Below are positions 1 through 6,165 of a DNA stretch of 7,903 bases, piece after piece. Numbering within the stretch: position 1 is the stretch's first letter; the number at the start of each line of letters is the position of its first letter. Made by a program: the position numbers and the translations under genes. The notes beneath the pieces were generated by a model, which had not been told where the DNA came from, ran no database searches, and saw only the letters and a list, made by a program, of their open reading frames with translations. The stretch is from Acidobacteriota bacterium (lineage in GTDB: Bacteria; Acidobacteriota; Vicinamibacteria; Vicinamibacterales; Fen-181), in the NCBI GenBank assembly GCA_021779795.1, contig JAJXZZ010000138.1:1-7903 (forward strand), in the 5' to 3' direction.

Positions 1-704
1 CCGCCAGCCCGACGTTCGCCGCCCGGCACATGAACTACCCCGTGGCCAAGGCCCGGTGCACCACCTGCCACGACCCGCACGGGTCGAACCAGGCCGGGCT
101 GCTGCTCAACGACGTGCATCCGCCGCTGGCCGCCCGGCAGTGCGACGCCTGCCACGAGGGGCCGAAGTCGGCCACGCCGTTCGCGACGAAGAAGGCCGGC
201 TTCGAGCTCTGCCAGGATTGCCACGCCGACATGGTGAAGGGCGCGATGTCGAAGGCGCACCTGCACTGGCCGGTCGCCGACCGGAAGGGCTGCGTCAACT
301 GCCACAGCCCGCACGCCTCGCGCGAGGCCAAGCTCCTGAAGGACAAGGTGTCGGCGCTCTGCGGCACCTGCCACGCCGACACGCTGAAGCGGATCGCCAA
401 CGTCCCGGTGAAGCACCCGCCCGTCGCCGAGGGCGACTGCCTCTCGTGCCACTCGCCGCACGGCTCCGACGCGGTCTACCTCTGGAACGCTCCGTCGGTC
501 AACGAGGTGTGCTCGACGTGCCACGACTACAAGACGCACTCGGCCCACCCGCTCGGCGAGAAGGCGGTGGACCCGAGGAACAAGAACCTGCACGTCAACT
601 GCCTGAGCTGCCACAAGGGGCACGGCACCGACTACAAGTGGATGCTCCTCGCGGCGACCAACGTGGAGCTGTGCACGCGGTGCCACAAGCAGTTCGCGAG
701 GTAA
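1..704 (+). CDS. Multihaem cytochrome c, paired CXXCH type (5' partial)
   Basis: This is the C-terminal part of a periplasmic or surface multihaem c-type cytochrome, which would carry electrons along a chain of covalently bound haems. The frame is open from base 3 to the left edge, so the true start lies outside; the first in-frame ATG (base 30) sits inside a haem repeat and is not a start. Counting from that Met, nine CXXCH sites are visible: CTTCH 10-14, CDACH 38-42, CQDCH 61-65, CVNCH 88-92, CGTCH 111-115, CLSCH 137-141, CSTCH 161-165, CLSCH 191-195 and CTRCH 215-219. Recurrent H-x(0-2)-PVA and CHSPH/CHDPH elements between them are typical of the doubled-CXXCH family and supply candidate distal His ligands for bis-His haems. 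It ends four bases before the NHL gene. The total haem number cannot be known here. The class is near certain; the specific partner is not. Confidence 0.95.
   Translation, partial: ASPTFAARHMNYPVAKARCTTCHDPHGSNQAGLLLNDVHPPLAARQCDACHEGPKSATPFATKKAGFELCQDCHADMVKGAMSKAHLHWPVADRKGCVNCHSPHASREAKLLKDKVSALCGTCHADTLKRIANVPVKHPPVAEGDCLSCHSPHGSDAVYLWNAPSVNEVCSTCHDYKTHSAHPLGEKAVDPRNKNLHVNCLSCHKGHGTDYKWMLLAATNVELCTRCHKQFAR
698..702 (+). promoter_or_regulatory. Ribosome binding site overlapping the cytochrome stop
   Basis: GAGGT lies six bases before the ATG at 709 and its last base is the T of the cytochrome TAA. The NHL start therefore depends on ribosomes finishing the cytochrome, which points to translational coupling of the two genes. 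Confidence 0.6.
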
Positions 705-708
705 CCCG

Positions 709-1617
709 ATGAAGACGGTCACATGCGCCGCCCTCGTAGCCGCCGGCCTCGCCGCCGGGAGCCTCGGGCTCTCGGCGGCCGCGACGGCGAGACTGACCTA
801 CCTGGCCTCGGCCTACAGCGACAAGCTCGAGGTCGGGCTCCGCCTGCCCGAGGGCGTCACCTGCGGCGCGGACGGGCAGGTCGTCGTCGCCGACACGGGC
901 AACAACCGGCTGGTGCGGTTCACCTATCGCGATCGCGTGCTGGTGGCCGGCCTCGCCATCACCGTCCCGCAGCTGACCTCGCCGTCGCGCGTGCACCTGA
1001 ACTCGAAGGGGGACATCTTCGCCCTCGACAGCCGGCAGCACCGCATCGTCCGCCTGGGGGCGGACGGGCAGTTCAAGAGCGTGCTGGCCTACGGCGGCAT
1101 CCCCGCCCCGGCGACCGTCGTGCCGAAGAGCTTCGCCATCGACGCGGCCGACAACCTGTACGTCCTCGACGAGTTCGGCTGGCGCGTCCTCGTGCTCGAC
1201 GGCGAGGGCCGGTTCCAGCGGGCGCTGCCGCTTCCCGCCGACGCCCGGTTCATCGGAGACCTCGCCGTGGATTTCGAAGGGAACGTCCTGCTGATCGACG
1301 CGATCGGGCGGCGCCTCTACTCGTCACCCAAGGCGGCGGGGCCGTTCGCCCCGCTCGGCGGCGACCTGTCGGCGTCGGTGGCCACGGCGCCGTCGTCGAT
1401 CACGCCGACCCGGGGGCTCATCCTCGTGGCCGAGGGCAGCGGCGGCACCATCGACATCTTCGGCCGCGACGGGCGGTTCTCGGCCCGGCAGCTGACCGAG
1501 GGGTGGGAGGAGGGCCAGGTACGATATCCCTCCCAGCTCTGCGTCAACGACAAGGACGAGGTCTTCATCGCCGACCGCGACAACAGCCGGCTGCAGGCGT
1601 TCCAGTTGACGCGGTAG
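709..1617 (+). CDS. Exported NHL-repeat six-bladed beta-propeller protein
   Basis: This 302-residue protein has a Sec-type signal (K2, hydrophobic stretch about 6-25, Ala-rich end) followed by six propeller blades. The blade cores are seen near residues 45-72 (LPEGVT...VVVADTGNNRLVRF, the classic NHL signature), 90-117, 139-165, 182-206, 229-253 and 273-298 (YPSQLCVN...FIADRDNSRLQAF, a second near-perfect NHL unit). NHL propellers are non-enzymatic scaffolds or binding surfaces in most exported bacterial cases. The start is set by the ATG with a GAGG site overlapping the cytochrome stop, four bases upstream, so the pair is one transcription and probably one translation unit. Multihaem cytochromes beside exported NHL proteins are known from porin-cytochrome style electron-transfer clusters, so a structural role next to the cytochrome is the favoured inference. 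No haem motif occurs in this protein. Family confidence is high; its exact role is unknown. Confidence 0.9.
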   Translation: MKTVTCAALVAAGLAAGSLGLSAAATARLTYLASAYSDKLEVGLRLPEGVTCGADGQVVVADTGNNRLVRFTYRDRVLVAGLAITVPQLTSPSRVHLNSKGDIFALDSRQHRIVRLGADGQFKSVLAYGGIPAPATVVPKSFAIDAADNLYVLDEFGWRVLVLDGEGRFQRALPLPADARFIGDLAVDFEGNVLLIDAIGRRLYSSPKAAGPFAPLGGDLSASVATAPSSITPTRGLILVAEGSGGTIDIFGRDGRFSARQLTEGWEEGQVRYPSQLCVNDKDEVFIADRDNSRLQAFQLTR

Positions 1618-1657
1618 GGCACCGCGCCCGAGCGGCCGCCCGGCCTTCCGGTACATG

Positions 1658-1689
1658 ACGAAGGGCCGCTCCCCGGAGCGGCCCTTCGT
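1658..1689. terminator. GC-rich perfect hairpin between convergent genes
   Basis: Positions 1658-1671 pair perfectly with 1676-1689 (arm ACGAAGGGCCGCTC) around a CCCG loop. It lies 40 bases after the NHL stop on one strand and 48 bases after the phosphoesterase stop on the other, so it fits a shared bidirectional terminator. Neither flank has a T-run, so it is not a textbook intrinsic terminator; it may act as a 3' RNA-stabilising stem or assist Rho. Confidence 0.7.
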
Positions 1690-1737
1690 GTCTTGCGCGC
1701 GCCGTCTCGCCGCCGCTCGAGCGCCCGCCGCCAGGCG

Positions 1738-3552
1738 CTACTTGATCGTCACCGCGCGCGTGGCCGAGCCGCCGGCGCTCGACGTCACCGTCACCGACGC
1801 CGGCGCGGGCTTCGTCTGCGTCGAGTACGAGTACACGTTCGTCCTCTTGTTGTAGGTCATCGTCCCGTAGCCGACCACCGTCAGCGTGGCCGACGGCGCC
1901 GCCGTGCTGGTGGCCTGGACGGCGAGCGTGGACTTCTTCGTCGTGTACGTGGCGCTCTTGATCGTCACCGTGTCGGTGGCCGCCGTCACGGTGATCGTCA
2001 CCGTGGCCGCGACGGAGGCGGCCGCCCCGTCGAACGCCACGTACGTGAACGTGTCGGTGCCCGTCGTCCCCGCGTTCGGCGTGTAGGTGAAGCTGCCGTC
2101 GGCGCTCAGCGCGAGCGTCCCCTTGGCCGGCCCCGACTGCAACTGCGCCGTCAGCGGGTCGCCGTCAGGGTCGCTGTCGTTGCCGAGGACCCCGGGCGCG
2201 GCCACCCTGAGCGTCGTGTTGCCGGCCGTCGTGTAGGCGTCGGCATTCGCCACCGGCGGATGGTTGGCGCCCGTGACCCACGTGCGGATGACGTGCGAGC
2301 GCGTGGCCGTGCTGCCGACGGCCGAGACCTCGATCGAGTGCTCGCCCGTCGCGGCCGCCGAGGCGTCCCACGCGCCCGCCCAGAGCGAGTCGGTGCCCGC
2401 CACGCGGCTCATCGCCTGCCACGTGGCCGCGCCGTCCACGCGGAACTTCACCGACGACACCGTCCCCGGATCGAACACCAGCGCCCGGATCGGGTTGGCC
2501 GCGGCAGCCGGCACCGTGTAGGCGTACGGGTTCACCGCCGCGCCCACGTAGCGGTTGACCGGCGCCGTGACGAGCACCGCCGGCCACGTGGCGACCGGCT
2601 GCACGACCGAGTTCACGCCGTCGCAGTCCACCGACACGACCATGAACGAGTTGGGGCTGTCCTTGCCGAGCGAGGCGACGCGCGCGTAGCGGACGCCCGC
2701 GCCCGTCATCAGCCCGGTGTAGCTGTCCCCCTTGAACATCGTCTCCACGTTGTCGTGGACGTGGCCGTATTCATAGGCCGAGGTCGCGGTGACGTCGAGG
2801 GCGTGGACGAAGTCCTGCGCGCCGTAGAGCAGGTAGGTGTCGGTGCTGCTGCCCGTGCTCGTGACCGGGTGATGGCCGAACACGAACGTCAGGCGGCTCG
2901 TGGACAGGTTGGCCGCCAGGTCGGCCGACAGCGTGGCGAGTTCGGTGACGTCGAGGCCCGCGTTGTCGCCGTACGGCCACAGGAACGAGAAACCCGCCCC
3001 CGTGTTGTCGGCGGTGTTCACGCCGACGAAGTGGTACTTGCCGATCCCGGTCACGTCCTTGGTCCAGGCGATCTCGCCGCCGGGCGCGTAGTTCGCCCCC
3101 TGGACGGCGTTCGCCCGGTAGTAGGCGAAGTACTGGTCGTTGTAGGCGTCGTGGTTGCCCGGGAGGTCGTAGTAGTCGTCCTTGGTCACCCCCGCCGCGC
3201 CGAGGATGGCGCGGTACTGGTCCCACTCCTCCTGGTAAGGGCCGTTGGGAAGACCCAGCCAGTTCCCATTCGTGGAATCGGTGAGGTCGCCCGTGACCAC
3301 GGTGAACAGCGGCTTGATCACGCCTCGTCCGGTCGTGACGAGCCAGTTGAGATTGGCGGTGTCGGTCGAAACCGACGCGCCGATGTGCGTGTCGGACGCC
3401 TGCACGAACCAGAATACCTGGTCGGTGGCCGTGCAGTAACGGGCGCCCGTCGGGTTCTGGGCGCCGAGCGGCGCCTGGCCGGGGCCGAACAGGCTCACGG
3501 CCAGGACGACACAGGCAGTGACGAGGCCAAGGCGCTTGGCGTTGGCAGGCAT
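1738..3552 (-). CDS. Exported TMEM62-like metallophosphoesterase with cadherin-like and Ig-like domains
   Basis: This 604-residue protein has a signal peptide (K6/R7, hydrophobic 8-22, likely cleavage near 31). The calcineurin-type metallophosphoesterase core runs from about 46 to 315 with every metal-ligand motif present: D54-T-H56, G88-D89, G132-N-H-D135, G226-H-H228 and G263-H-V-H266. An Ig-like segment at about 325-427 (RALVFDPG...KFRVDG) follows, an order reminiscent of the TMEM62 family. Next comes a cadherin-like domain at about 430-522 (HPPVANADAY, GNDSDPDGD, GSFTYTPN, DTFTY), then a last beta-rich module 527-604. It should hydrolyse a phosphate ester or phosphodiester outside the cytoplasm with a di-metal centre; the substrate is not deducible. 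The start at 3552 is fixed by AGGAGGG six bases upstream and the signal peptide. It lies 24 bases after the TPR gene and probably shares its transcript. The C-terminal modules suggest attachment to the surface or a glycan. No ligand is missing and no frameshift is seen. Confidence 0.9.
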   Translation of the reverse strand: MPANAKRLGLVTACVVLAVSLFGPGQAPLGAQNPTGARYCTATDQVFWFVQASDTHIGASVSTDTANLNWLVTTGRGVIKPLFTVVTGDLTDSTNGNWLGLPNGPYQEEWDQYRAILGAAGVTKDDYYDLPGNHDAYNDQYFAYYRANAVQGANYAPGGEIAWTKDVTGIGKYHFVGVNTADNTGAGFSFLWPYGDNAGLDVTELATLSADLAANLSTSRLTFVFGHHPVTSTGSSTDTYLLYGAQDFVHALDVTATSAYEYGHVHDNVETMFKGDSYTGLMTGAGVRYARVASLGKDSPNSFMVVSVDCDGVNSVVQPVATWPAVLVTAPVNRYVGAAVNPYAYTVPAAAANPIRALVFDPGTVSSVKFRVDGAATWQAMSRVAGTDSLWAGAWDASAAATGEHSIEVSAVGSTATRSHVIRTWVTGANHPPVANADAYTTAGNTTLRVAAPGVLGNDSDPDGDPLTAQLQSGPAKGTLALSADGSFTYTPNAGTTGTDTFTYVAFDGAAASVAATVTITVTAATDTVTIKSATYTTKKSTLAVQATSTAAPSATLTVVGYGTMTYNKRTNVYSYSTQTKPAPASVTVTSSAGGSATRAVTIK

Positions 3553-3558
3553 GTGTGT

Positions 3559-3565
3559 CCCTCCT
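3559..3565 (-). promoter_or_regulatory. Strong ribosome binding site for the phosphoesterase
   Basis: On the minus strand AGGAGGG stands six bases before the ATG, inside the 24-base gap after the TPR stop. It fixes the start and implies strong independent initiation within the operon. Confidence 0.75.
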
Positions 3566-3576
3566 GTCGTGAGCGG

Positions 3577-4080
3577 TCAGCGTTTGACGGCGTCGAGTTT
3601 CGCGGCGTACGCGTCGAGGCGCGCGAGGACGGCCGGGTCGCGCGTCCGCAACCGCGCCTCGGACAGCCGCAGCCGGGCCTCGGCGAAGTCCCCGGCGTCC
3701 GCGTAGGCGCCAGCCGCGAACACGCAGGCGTCCACGTCGAACGGCTGGATCGCCGCGACCTGGTCCCAGTCGGCGGCGGCCTGCCTGAATTCCTTCCGGG
3801 CGTTGTGGATTCGCGCCAGGTAGGTGTGGGCCTCGACCGAGGACGGCGTCTCGGCAAGCGCCGCCTCGAATTCGGCGATCGCCAGGTCGAACTCGGCCCG
3901 GGCTTCGGCGTGCTTCTTCTTCGGCGTCAGGTCGTAGAACGCCTTGTCGAAGTGGGCGACGGCCGCCTTCATGTGGCTGGCCGGCGGCTGTGAATTGTGG
4001 CTGCCGGGCGGGCCGGATTGTGCCGCGGCAATCGATGAAAGGATGAAGACGACGAGCAGCGCGGGCAGGCTCCTGATCAT
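3577..4080 (-). CDS. Small exported TPR protein
   Basis: This 167-residue protein begins with a clear signal peptide (MIRSLPALLVVFILSSIAAA, cleavage probably near 20). A short polar Gly/Pro/Ser/His linker follows (22-36), then helical repeats of TPR type: about 38-79 (a longer hairpin with a lysine-rich turn at 54-56), 82-115 (AHTYLARIHNARKEFRQAAADWDQVAAIQP) and 116-149 (YADAGDFAEARLRLSEA). The frame stays open to 4263, but the extra 61 residues are Arg/Pro-rich and would hide the signal peptide; the ATG at 4080 has GGAGGT upstream and is chosen. TPR folds bind proteins or peptides, so a periplasmic adaptor role is likely, without catalysis. It is the first gene of a probable operon with the metallophosphoesterase 24 bases downstream and may help position or assemble that enzyme; this link is inferred only from gene order. 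Confidence 0.85.
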   Translation of the reverse strand: MIRSLPALLVVFILSSIAAAQSGPPGSHNSQPPASHMKAAVAHFDKAFYDLTPKKKHAEARAEFDLAIAEFEAALAETPSSVEAHTYLARIHNARKEFRQAAADWDQVAAIQPFDVDACVFAAGAYADAGDFAEARLRLSEARLRTRDPAVLARLDAYAAKLDAVKR

Positions 4081-4084
4081 GCGC

Positions 4085-4090
4085 ACCTCC
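4085..4090 (-). promoter_or_regulatory. Ribosome binding site deciding the TPR start
   Basis: GGAGGT on the minus strand lies four bases before the ATG at 4080. The upstream in-frame Met codons lack such a site, which favours the shorter, signal-peptide-bearing protein. Confidence 0.65.
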
Positions 4091-4161
4091 GCGTGCGCCA
4101 AGGATAGCACTGTCGTCGGCCGCCTGCTCGCAATCGGCGGCGGGACATTCAGCGGGGCACA

Positions 4162-4174
4162 ATTGTCTGACAAT
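4162..4174. promoter_or_regulatory. Operator-like dyad ATTGTC-T-GACAAT
   Basis: A perfect 6+1+6 inverted repeat stands 82 bases upstream of the TPR start, in AT-richer DNA than its surroundings. It matches the general tnGTnnnACna pattern described for FadR-subfamily GntR repressors, so it could be an operator for the TPR-phosphoesterase operon. No regulator gene of that type is in the window. The family assignment is inference; the symmetry is directly visible. Confidence 0.4.
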
Positions 4175-4204
4175 CGGCGGACATCCGCGGCGGGCGAGCG
4201 ATCT

Positions 4205-4246
4205 GCGGAGACGGACGACATCGAGAGCGGTCTCGCCCGTCTCCGC
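4205..4246 (-). terminator. Nested hairpin after the DUF2202 gene
   Basis: Outer arms GCGGAGACGG (4205-4214) and CCGTCTCCGC (4237-4246) pair over ten bases. Inside the loop, CGAGA (4222-4226) pairs with TCTCG (4231-4235) around GCGG. It starts 27 bases after the DUF2202 stop in the direction of transcription, the right place for a terminator, but no T-run follows. It may be a Rho-assisted or processing stem. Confidence 0.5.
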
Positions 4247-4273
4247 CGGCGGACTGGGAGCATTCAGCGGCTG

Positions 4274-4864
4274 CTACTGACAGGTATATCCCATCACCTC
4301 GAGGTGGCTCTGGAACGACGCCAGGTGGTTGAGCGAGGCCGAGAGCAGGTTGTTGTAGACGCTCAGGATGTCGGGCCGAGTCGTCACCGCCATGGCGGCC
4401 GTGAGATCTGCGATGTCGATCTCCTCGATCTCGACGCCGACGCACATCGCCTCGCCCAGCGAGAGGTATCCCTGGTTGACCAGGCTCGGGTACAGCTCGA
4501 TGAACTCATCGACCGCGAAGACGCCGACCGTGGCGTCCGCGGCCGGGTCCGTGACGCCGTAGCGGGCGATCAGCGTTCCGACGGCATCGAAGTGCCGTTG
4601 CTCGCTCGGAATGATCTGGCTGAACACCGTCACCCCGTACGTGTCGTTGAGCGTGGTGTAGACGTCGCGCGCGAGTTTCTCTTCTTCGCGCATGTGGGTC
4701 AGGTAGTACACCTCGGCGTCGGTCAGCGTCACGGTGGCCGTCGCCGAAGAGATCGCGAGGGTCTTCTGCCCCTTGGCTGCCTGGCCCGGAACGCCCAGGA
4801 CCAGGATGGCCACCGCCATCGACAGCACGAAGATCAACCCGGTGGAAACAACCTTGCCTCTCAT
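4274..4864 (-). CDS. Exported DUF2202 ferritin-like protein
   Basis: This 196-residue protein has a long signal peptide or anchor (R2/K4, hydrophobic 8-24, likely cut near AQ/AA at 28-31) and then a DUF2202 domain at about 46-194. Its carboxylate and His residues fit a ferritin-like four-helix bundle: E60-E-E-K63, E88-x-x-H91, E145-x-E147-E148 and late helices with H180 and H187 (LNHLASFQSHLEVMGY). Such sets usually bind a di-iron or other di-metal site, but no function is established for the family; iron or oxidant handling outside the cytoplasm is a guess. A GTG at 4891 would extend it by nine residues, but the ATG at 4864 has AAGGGGAG upstream and gives a cleaner signal sequence. It is divergent from the DUF2784 gene and separated by 193 bases from the TPR gene, so it is probably a single-gene transcript. 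Confidence 0.9.
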   Translation of the reverse strand: MRGKVVSTGLIFVLSMAVAILVLGVPGQAAKGQKTLAISSATATVTLTDAEVYYLTHMREEEKLARDVYTTLNDTYGVTVFSQIIPSEQRHFDAVGTLIARYGVTDPAADATVGVFAVDEFIELYPSLVNQGYLSLGEAMCVGVEIEEIDIADLTAAMAVTTRPDILSVYNNLLSASLNHLASFQSHLEVMGYTCQ

Positions 4865-5080
4865 GATGACTCCCCTTCTTTCTTCAGCCACGGTTCCCTT
4901 GCTGCTTTGCGCGGCTTCGACCGCCCGTGCCGGCTCTGCCTTTCCCTGCCGTTCGAGAGTGACTCAAGCGCGGGCCCTGGCCAATCAGCCGGACTCGGAT
5001 GTTCGTGTAGGACGGACGGCCATAGTTGTGCTGGGGGGTGTCTTACACGCGGCACCCCGATGGTCTATCCTCGGTGGTGG
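4865..5080. other. Divergent intergenic region
   Basis: These 216 bases must hold the promoters of the DUF2202 (-) and DUF2784 (+) genes. The only symmetry I see is near 5035-5058: GGGGTG/CACCCC arms enclosing an overlapping GTGT-CTT-ACAC dyad (5038-5048). No convincing -35/-10 pair stands out on either strand. AAGGGGAG (about 4870-4877, minus) is the DUF2202 ribosome site. Confidence 0.4.
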
Positions 5081-5464
5081 ATGCTCTACAGGGTTCTGGC
5101 CGACTCGGTCGTGCTCGCGCACCTCGCCTTCGTCCTGTTCGTCGTCTGCGGGGGCGCGGCGGTGCTGCGCTGGCCGCGGCTCGCGTGGGTCCACCTCCCG
5201 GCGGCCGCGTGGGGCGCGCTCGTCGAGTACGCGGGCTGGATCTGCCCGTTGACGCCGCTCGAGAACGCGCTGCGCCTGGCGGGCGGCCAGGCGGCCTACA
5301 CCGGGGATTTCGTCCAGCACTACGTCATCCCGGTGCTGTATCCCGACGTGCTGACGCGCGGCATGCAGATCGGGCTCGGGACGCTGGTCGTGCTGGTGAA
5401 CGCCGGGTTCTACTGGGAGCTCGCGCGGCGGGCCCGGCGACGGGCCCGGCGGAGGGCGGGATGA
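5081..5464 (+). CDS. DUF2784 family integral membrane protein
   Basis: This 127-residue protein matches the compact DUF2784 pattern: the start LYRVLADSVVLAHLAFVLFV, then LRWPRLAWVHLPAAAWGALVEY (29-50), the signature GWICPLTPLEN (52-62), a H80-Y-V-I-P-V-L-Y-P stretch (80-88) and a final helix about 94-113 ending in an Arg-rich cytoplasmic tail. Three to four hydrophobic helices are expected (about 8-27, 36-56, 76-89 as a short one, 94-113). Its function is unknown in the family. The frame is open far upstream only because it runs antisense to the DUF2202 gene. An ATG at 5060 would add seven residues, but the family normally begins at the Met of 5081, which I choose despite only a weak GGTGGTGG site before it. 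It is divergent from the DUF2202 gene and convergent with the small membrane protein. Confidence 0.88.
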   Translation: MLYRVLADSVVLAHLAFVLFVVCGGAAVLRWPRLAWVHLPAAAWGALVEYAGWICPLTPLENALRLAGGQAAYTGDFVQHYVIPVLYPDVLTRGMQIGLGTLVVLVNAGFYWELARRARRRARRRAG

Positions 5465-5515
5465 GCGGCGAGGTCCTGGCGATCCGCGTCGAGTGCTACG
5501 CGGGGCACCGCGGCG

Positions 5516-5758
5516 TCAGCGCGGCGTCCTGCCGAGGACGGCCGGCAACACGAACGACACGATCGTCGCCGCCGCGAAGAAGATCGCGAACGCCACGAGG
5601 GCCACGTGGAGCGCCATCTTCCGCGGGTCCTGGTCGGGCCGCCGTCTTCGCCGGCGGTATTCCGCGTAGCTGATCACGTACGCCGCGGCCGCGGCCAGCG
5701 CGCCGAACACCGCGCCGAGGGCCAGGAAGAGCGGGAGCAGGGGATGAACGGTCGGCAT
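5516..5758 (-). CDS. Small two-helix membrane protein, hypothetical
   Basis: This 80-residue protein has two hydrophobic segments, about 8-29 (LPLFLALGAVFGALAAAAAY) and 46-73 (ALHVALVAFAIFFAAATIVS), joined by a strongly basic loop (YRRRRRRPDQDPRK, about 35-46) that should lie in the cytoplasm. I do not recognise the family. Start choice is uncertain: the ATG at 5758 gives the most sensible protein, but the ribosome site is weak, and the frame continues to an ATG at 5830 and another at 5890 through Arg/Gly-rich sequence unlike a membrane protein. It is convergent with the DUF2784 gene, with 51 bases between stops. A clear hydrophobic pattern in a compact frame supports a real gene; function cannot be stated. 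Confidence 0.6.
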   Translation of the reverse strand: MPTVHPLLPLFLALGAVFGALAAAAAYVISYAEYRRRRRRPDQDPRKMALHVALVAFAIFFAAATIVSFVLPAVLGRTPR

Positions 5759-6165
5759 CGTCAGGACACCAGCATACACGGTTGCCGTGCCGGTTGCCCG
5801 CGTGCCGTCGTGGCCGGTCTTCTCGCGCATGCCGTACCTTCGCCGGGCTGGCCAGCGGCGAGACGGCCCGTGCACTCCGGCGCGCCGCAATCAGACTGCA
5901 AAAGTCCGAAGGTTGACTGTCAGCGCTCTCGGCCTTGAAAGTCTCCCCGTGACGCGACATTCGACGCGCGTCGCGCGTATTCGCGCCATTCCCGCGCCGA
6001 GCGCATGGCGCCCTTATTGCTCTACAAATCCTTCCGGCCAGACCTTGGCCTCGCAGTAACCATTCCCAACGAACCAGGCCGCCTGCCGGCAGCCCGGGAG
6101 CGCGGACAGGCTCCGTCGTTCTCGATCGAGGCCGCGGATCGGTCCGCGACCAAGGGGGGATTCCG
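5759..6165. other. Intergenic region with several short palindromes
   Basis: No credible gene lies in these 407 bases; frames crossing them on both strands are Arg/Pro-rich shadows. The region must hold promoters for the small membrane gene (-) and the 475-residue gene (+). Visible items: a possible -35 TTGACT at 5913-5918 without a good -10; 12-base palindrome CGACGCGCGTCG (5962-5973); GCGCCAT/ATGGCGC arms (5983-5989, 6005-6011); palindrome CTGCCGGCAG (6083-6092); palindrome CTCGATCGAG (6121-6130); and stem CGCGGA-TCGG-TCCGCG (6133-6148). The last two end just before the ribosome site. Confidence 0.4.
6152..6160 (+). promoter_or_regulatory. Ribosome binding site of the 475-residue gene
   Basis: AAGGGGGGA stands five bases before the ATG at 6166 and three bases after a six-pair stem (6133-6148). 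It fixes the start in front of the signal peptide. Confidence 0.6.

Noticed and set aside
1693..3993. Very long plus-strand open frame (766 residues) antisense to the phosphoesterase and TPR genes
   Set aside because: It is composed largely of Arg, Val, Gly and Ala with no domain pattern and no signal peptide, and the opposite strand has full phosphoesterase motifs. Long antisense frames are expected in high-GC codon use.
2771..4162. 463-residue minus-strand open frame overlapping the phosphoesterase and TPR genes
   Set aside because: It is Arg/Pro/Gly-rich and out of frame with two well-supported genes, with no recognisable motif.
4081..4263. N-terminal extension of the TPR protein
   Set aside because: Arg/Pro-rich residues would precede and mask a clear signal peptide; a good ribosome site sits at the internal ATG.
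3944..5080. Upstream extension of the DUF2784 frame by about 379 residues
   Set aside because: The added part runs antisense to the DUF2202 and TPR genes and lacks any motif; the family normally starts at the Met of 5081.
5913..5941. Promoter TTGACT with 17-base spacer for the 475-residue gene
   Set aside because: The -10 position reads TGAAAG, a poor match, and the site is more than 200 bases from the start; kept only as a note in the intergenic entry.
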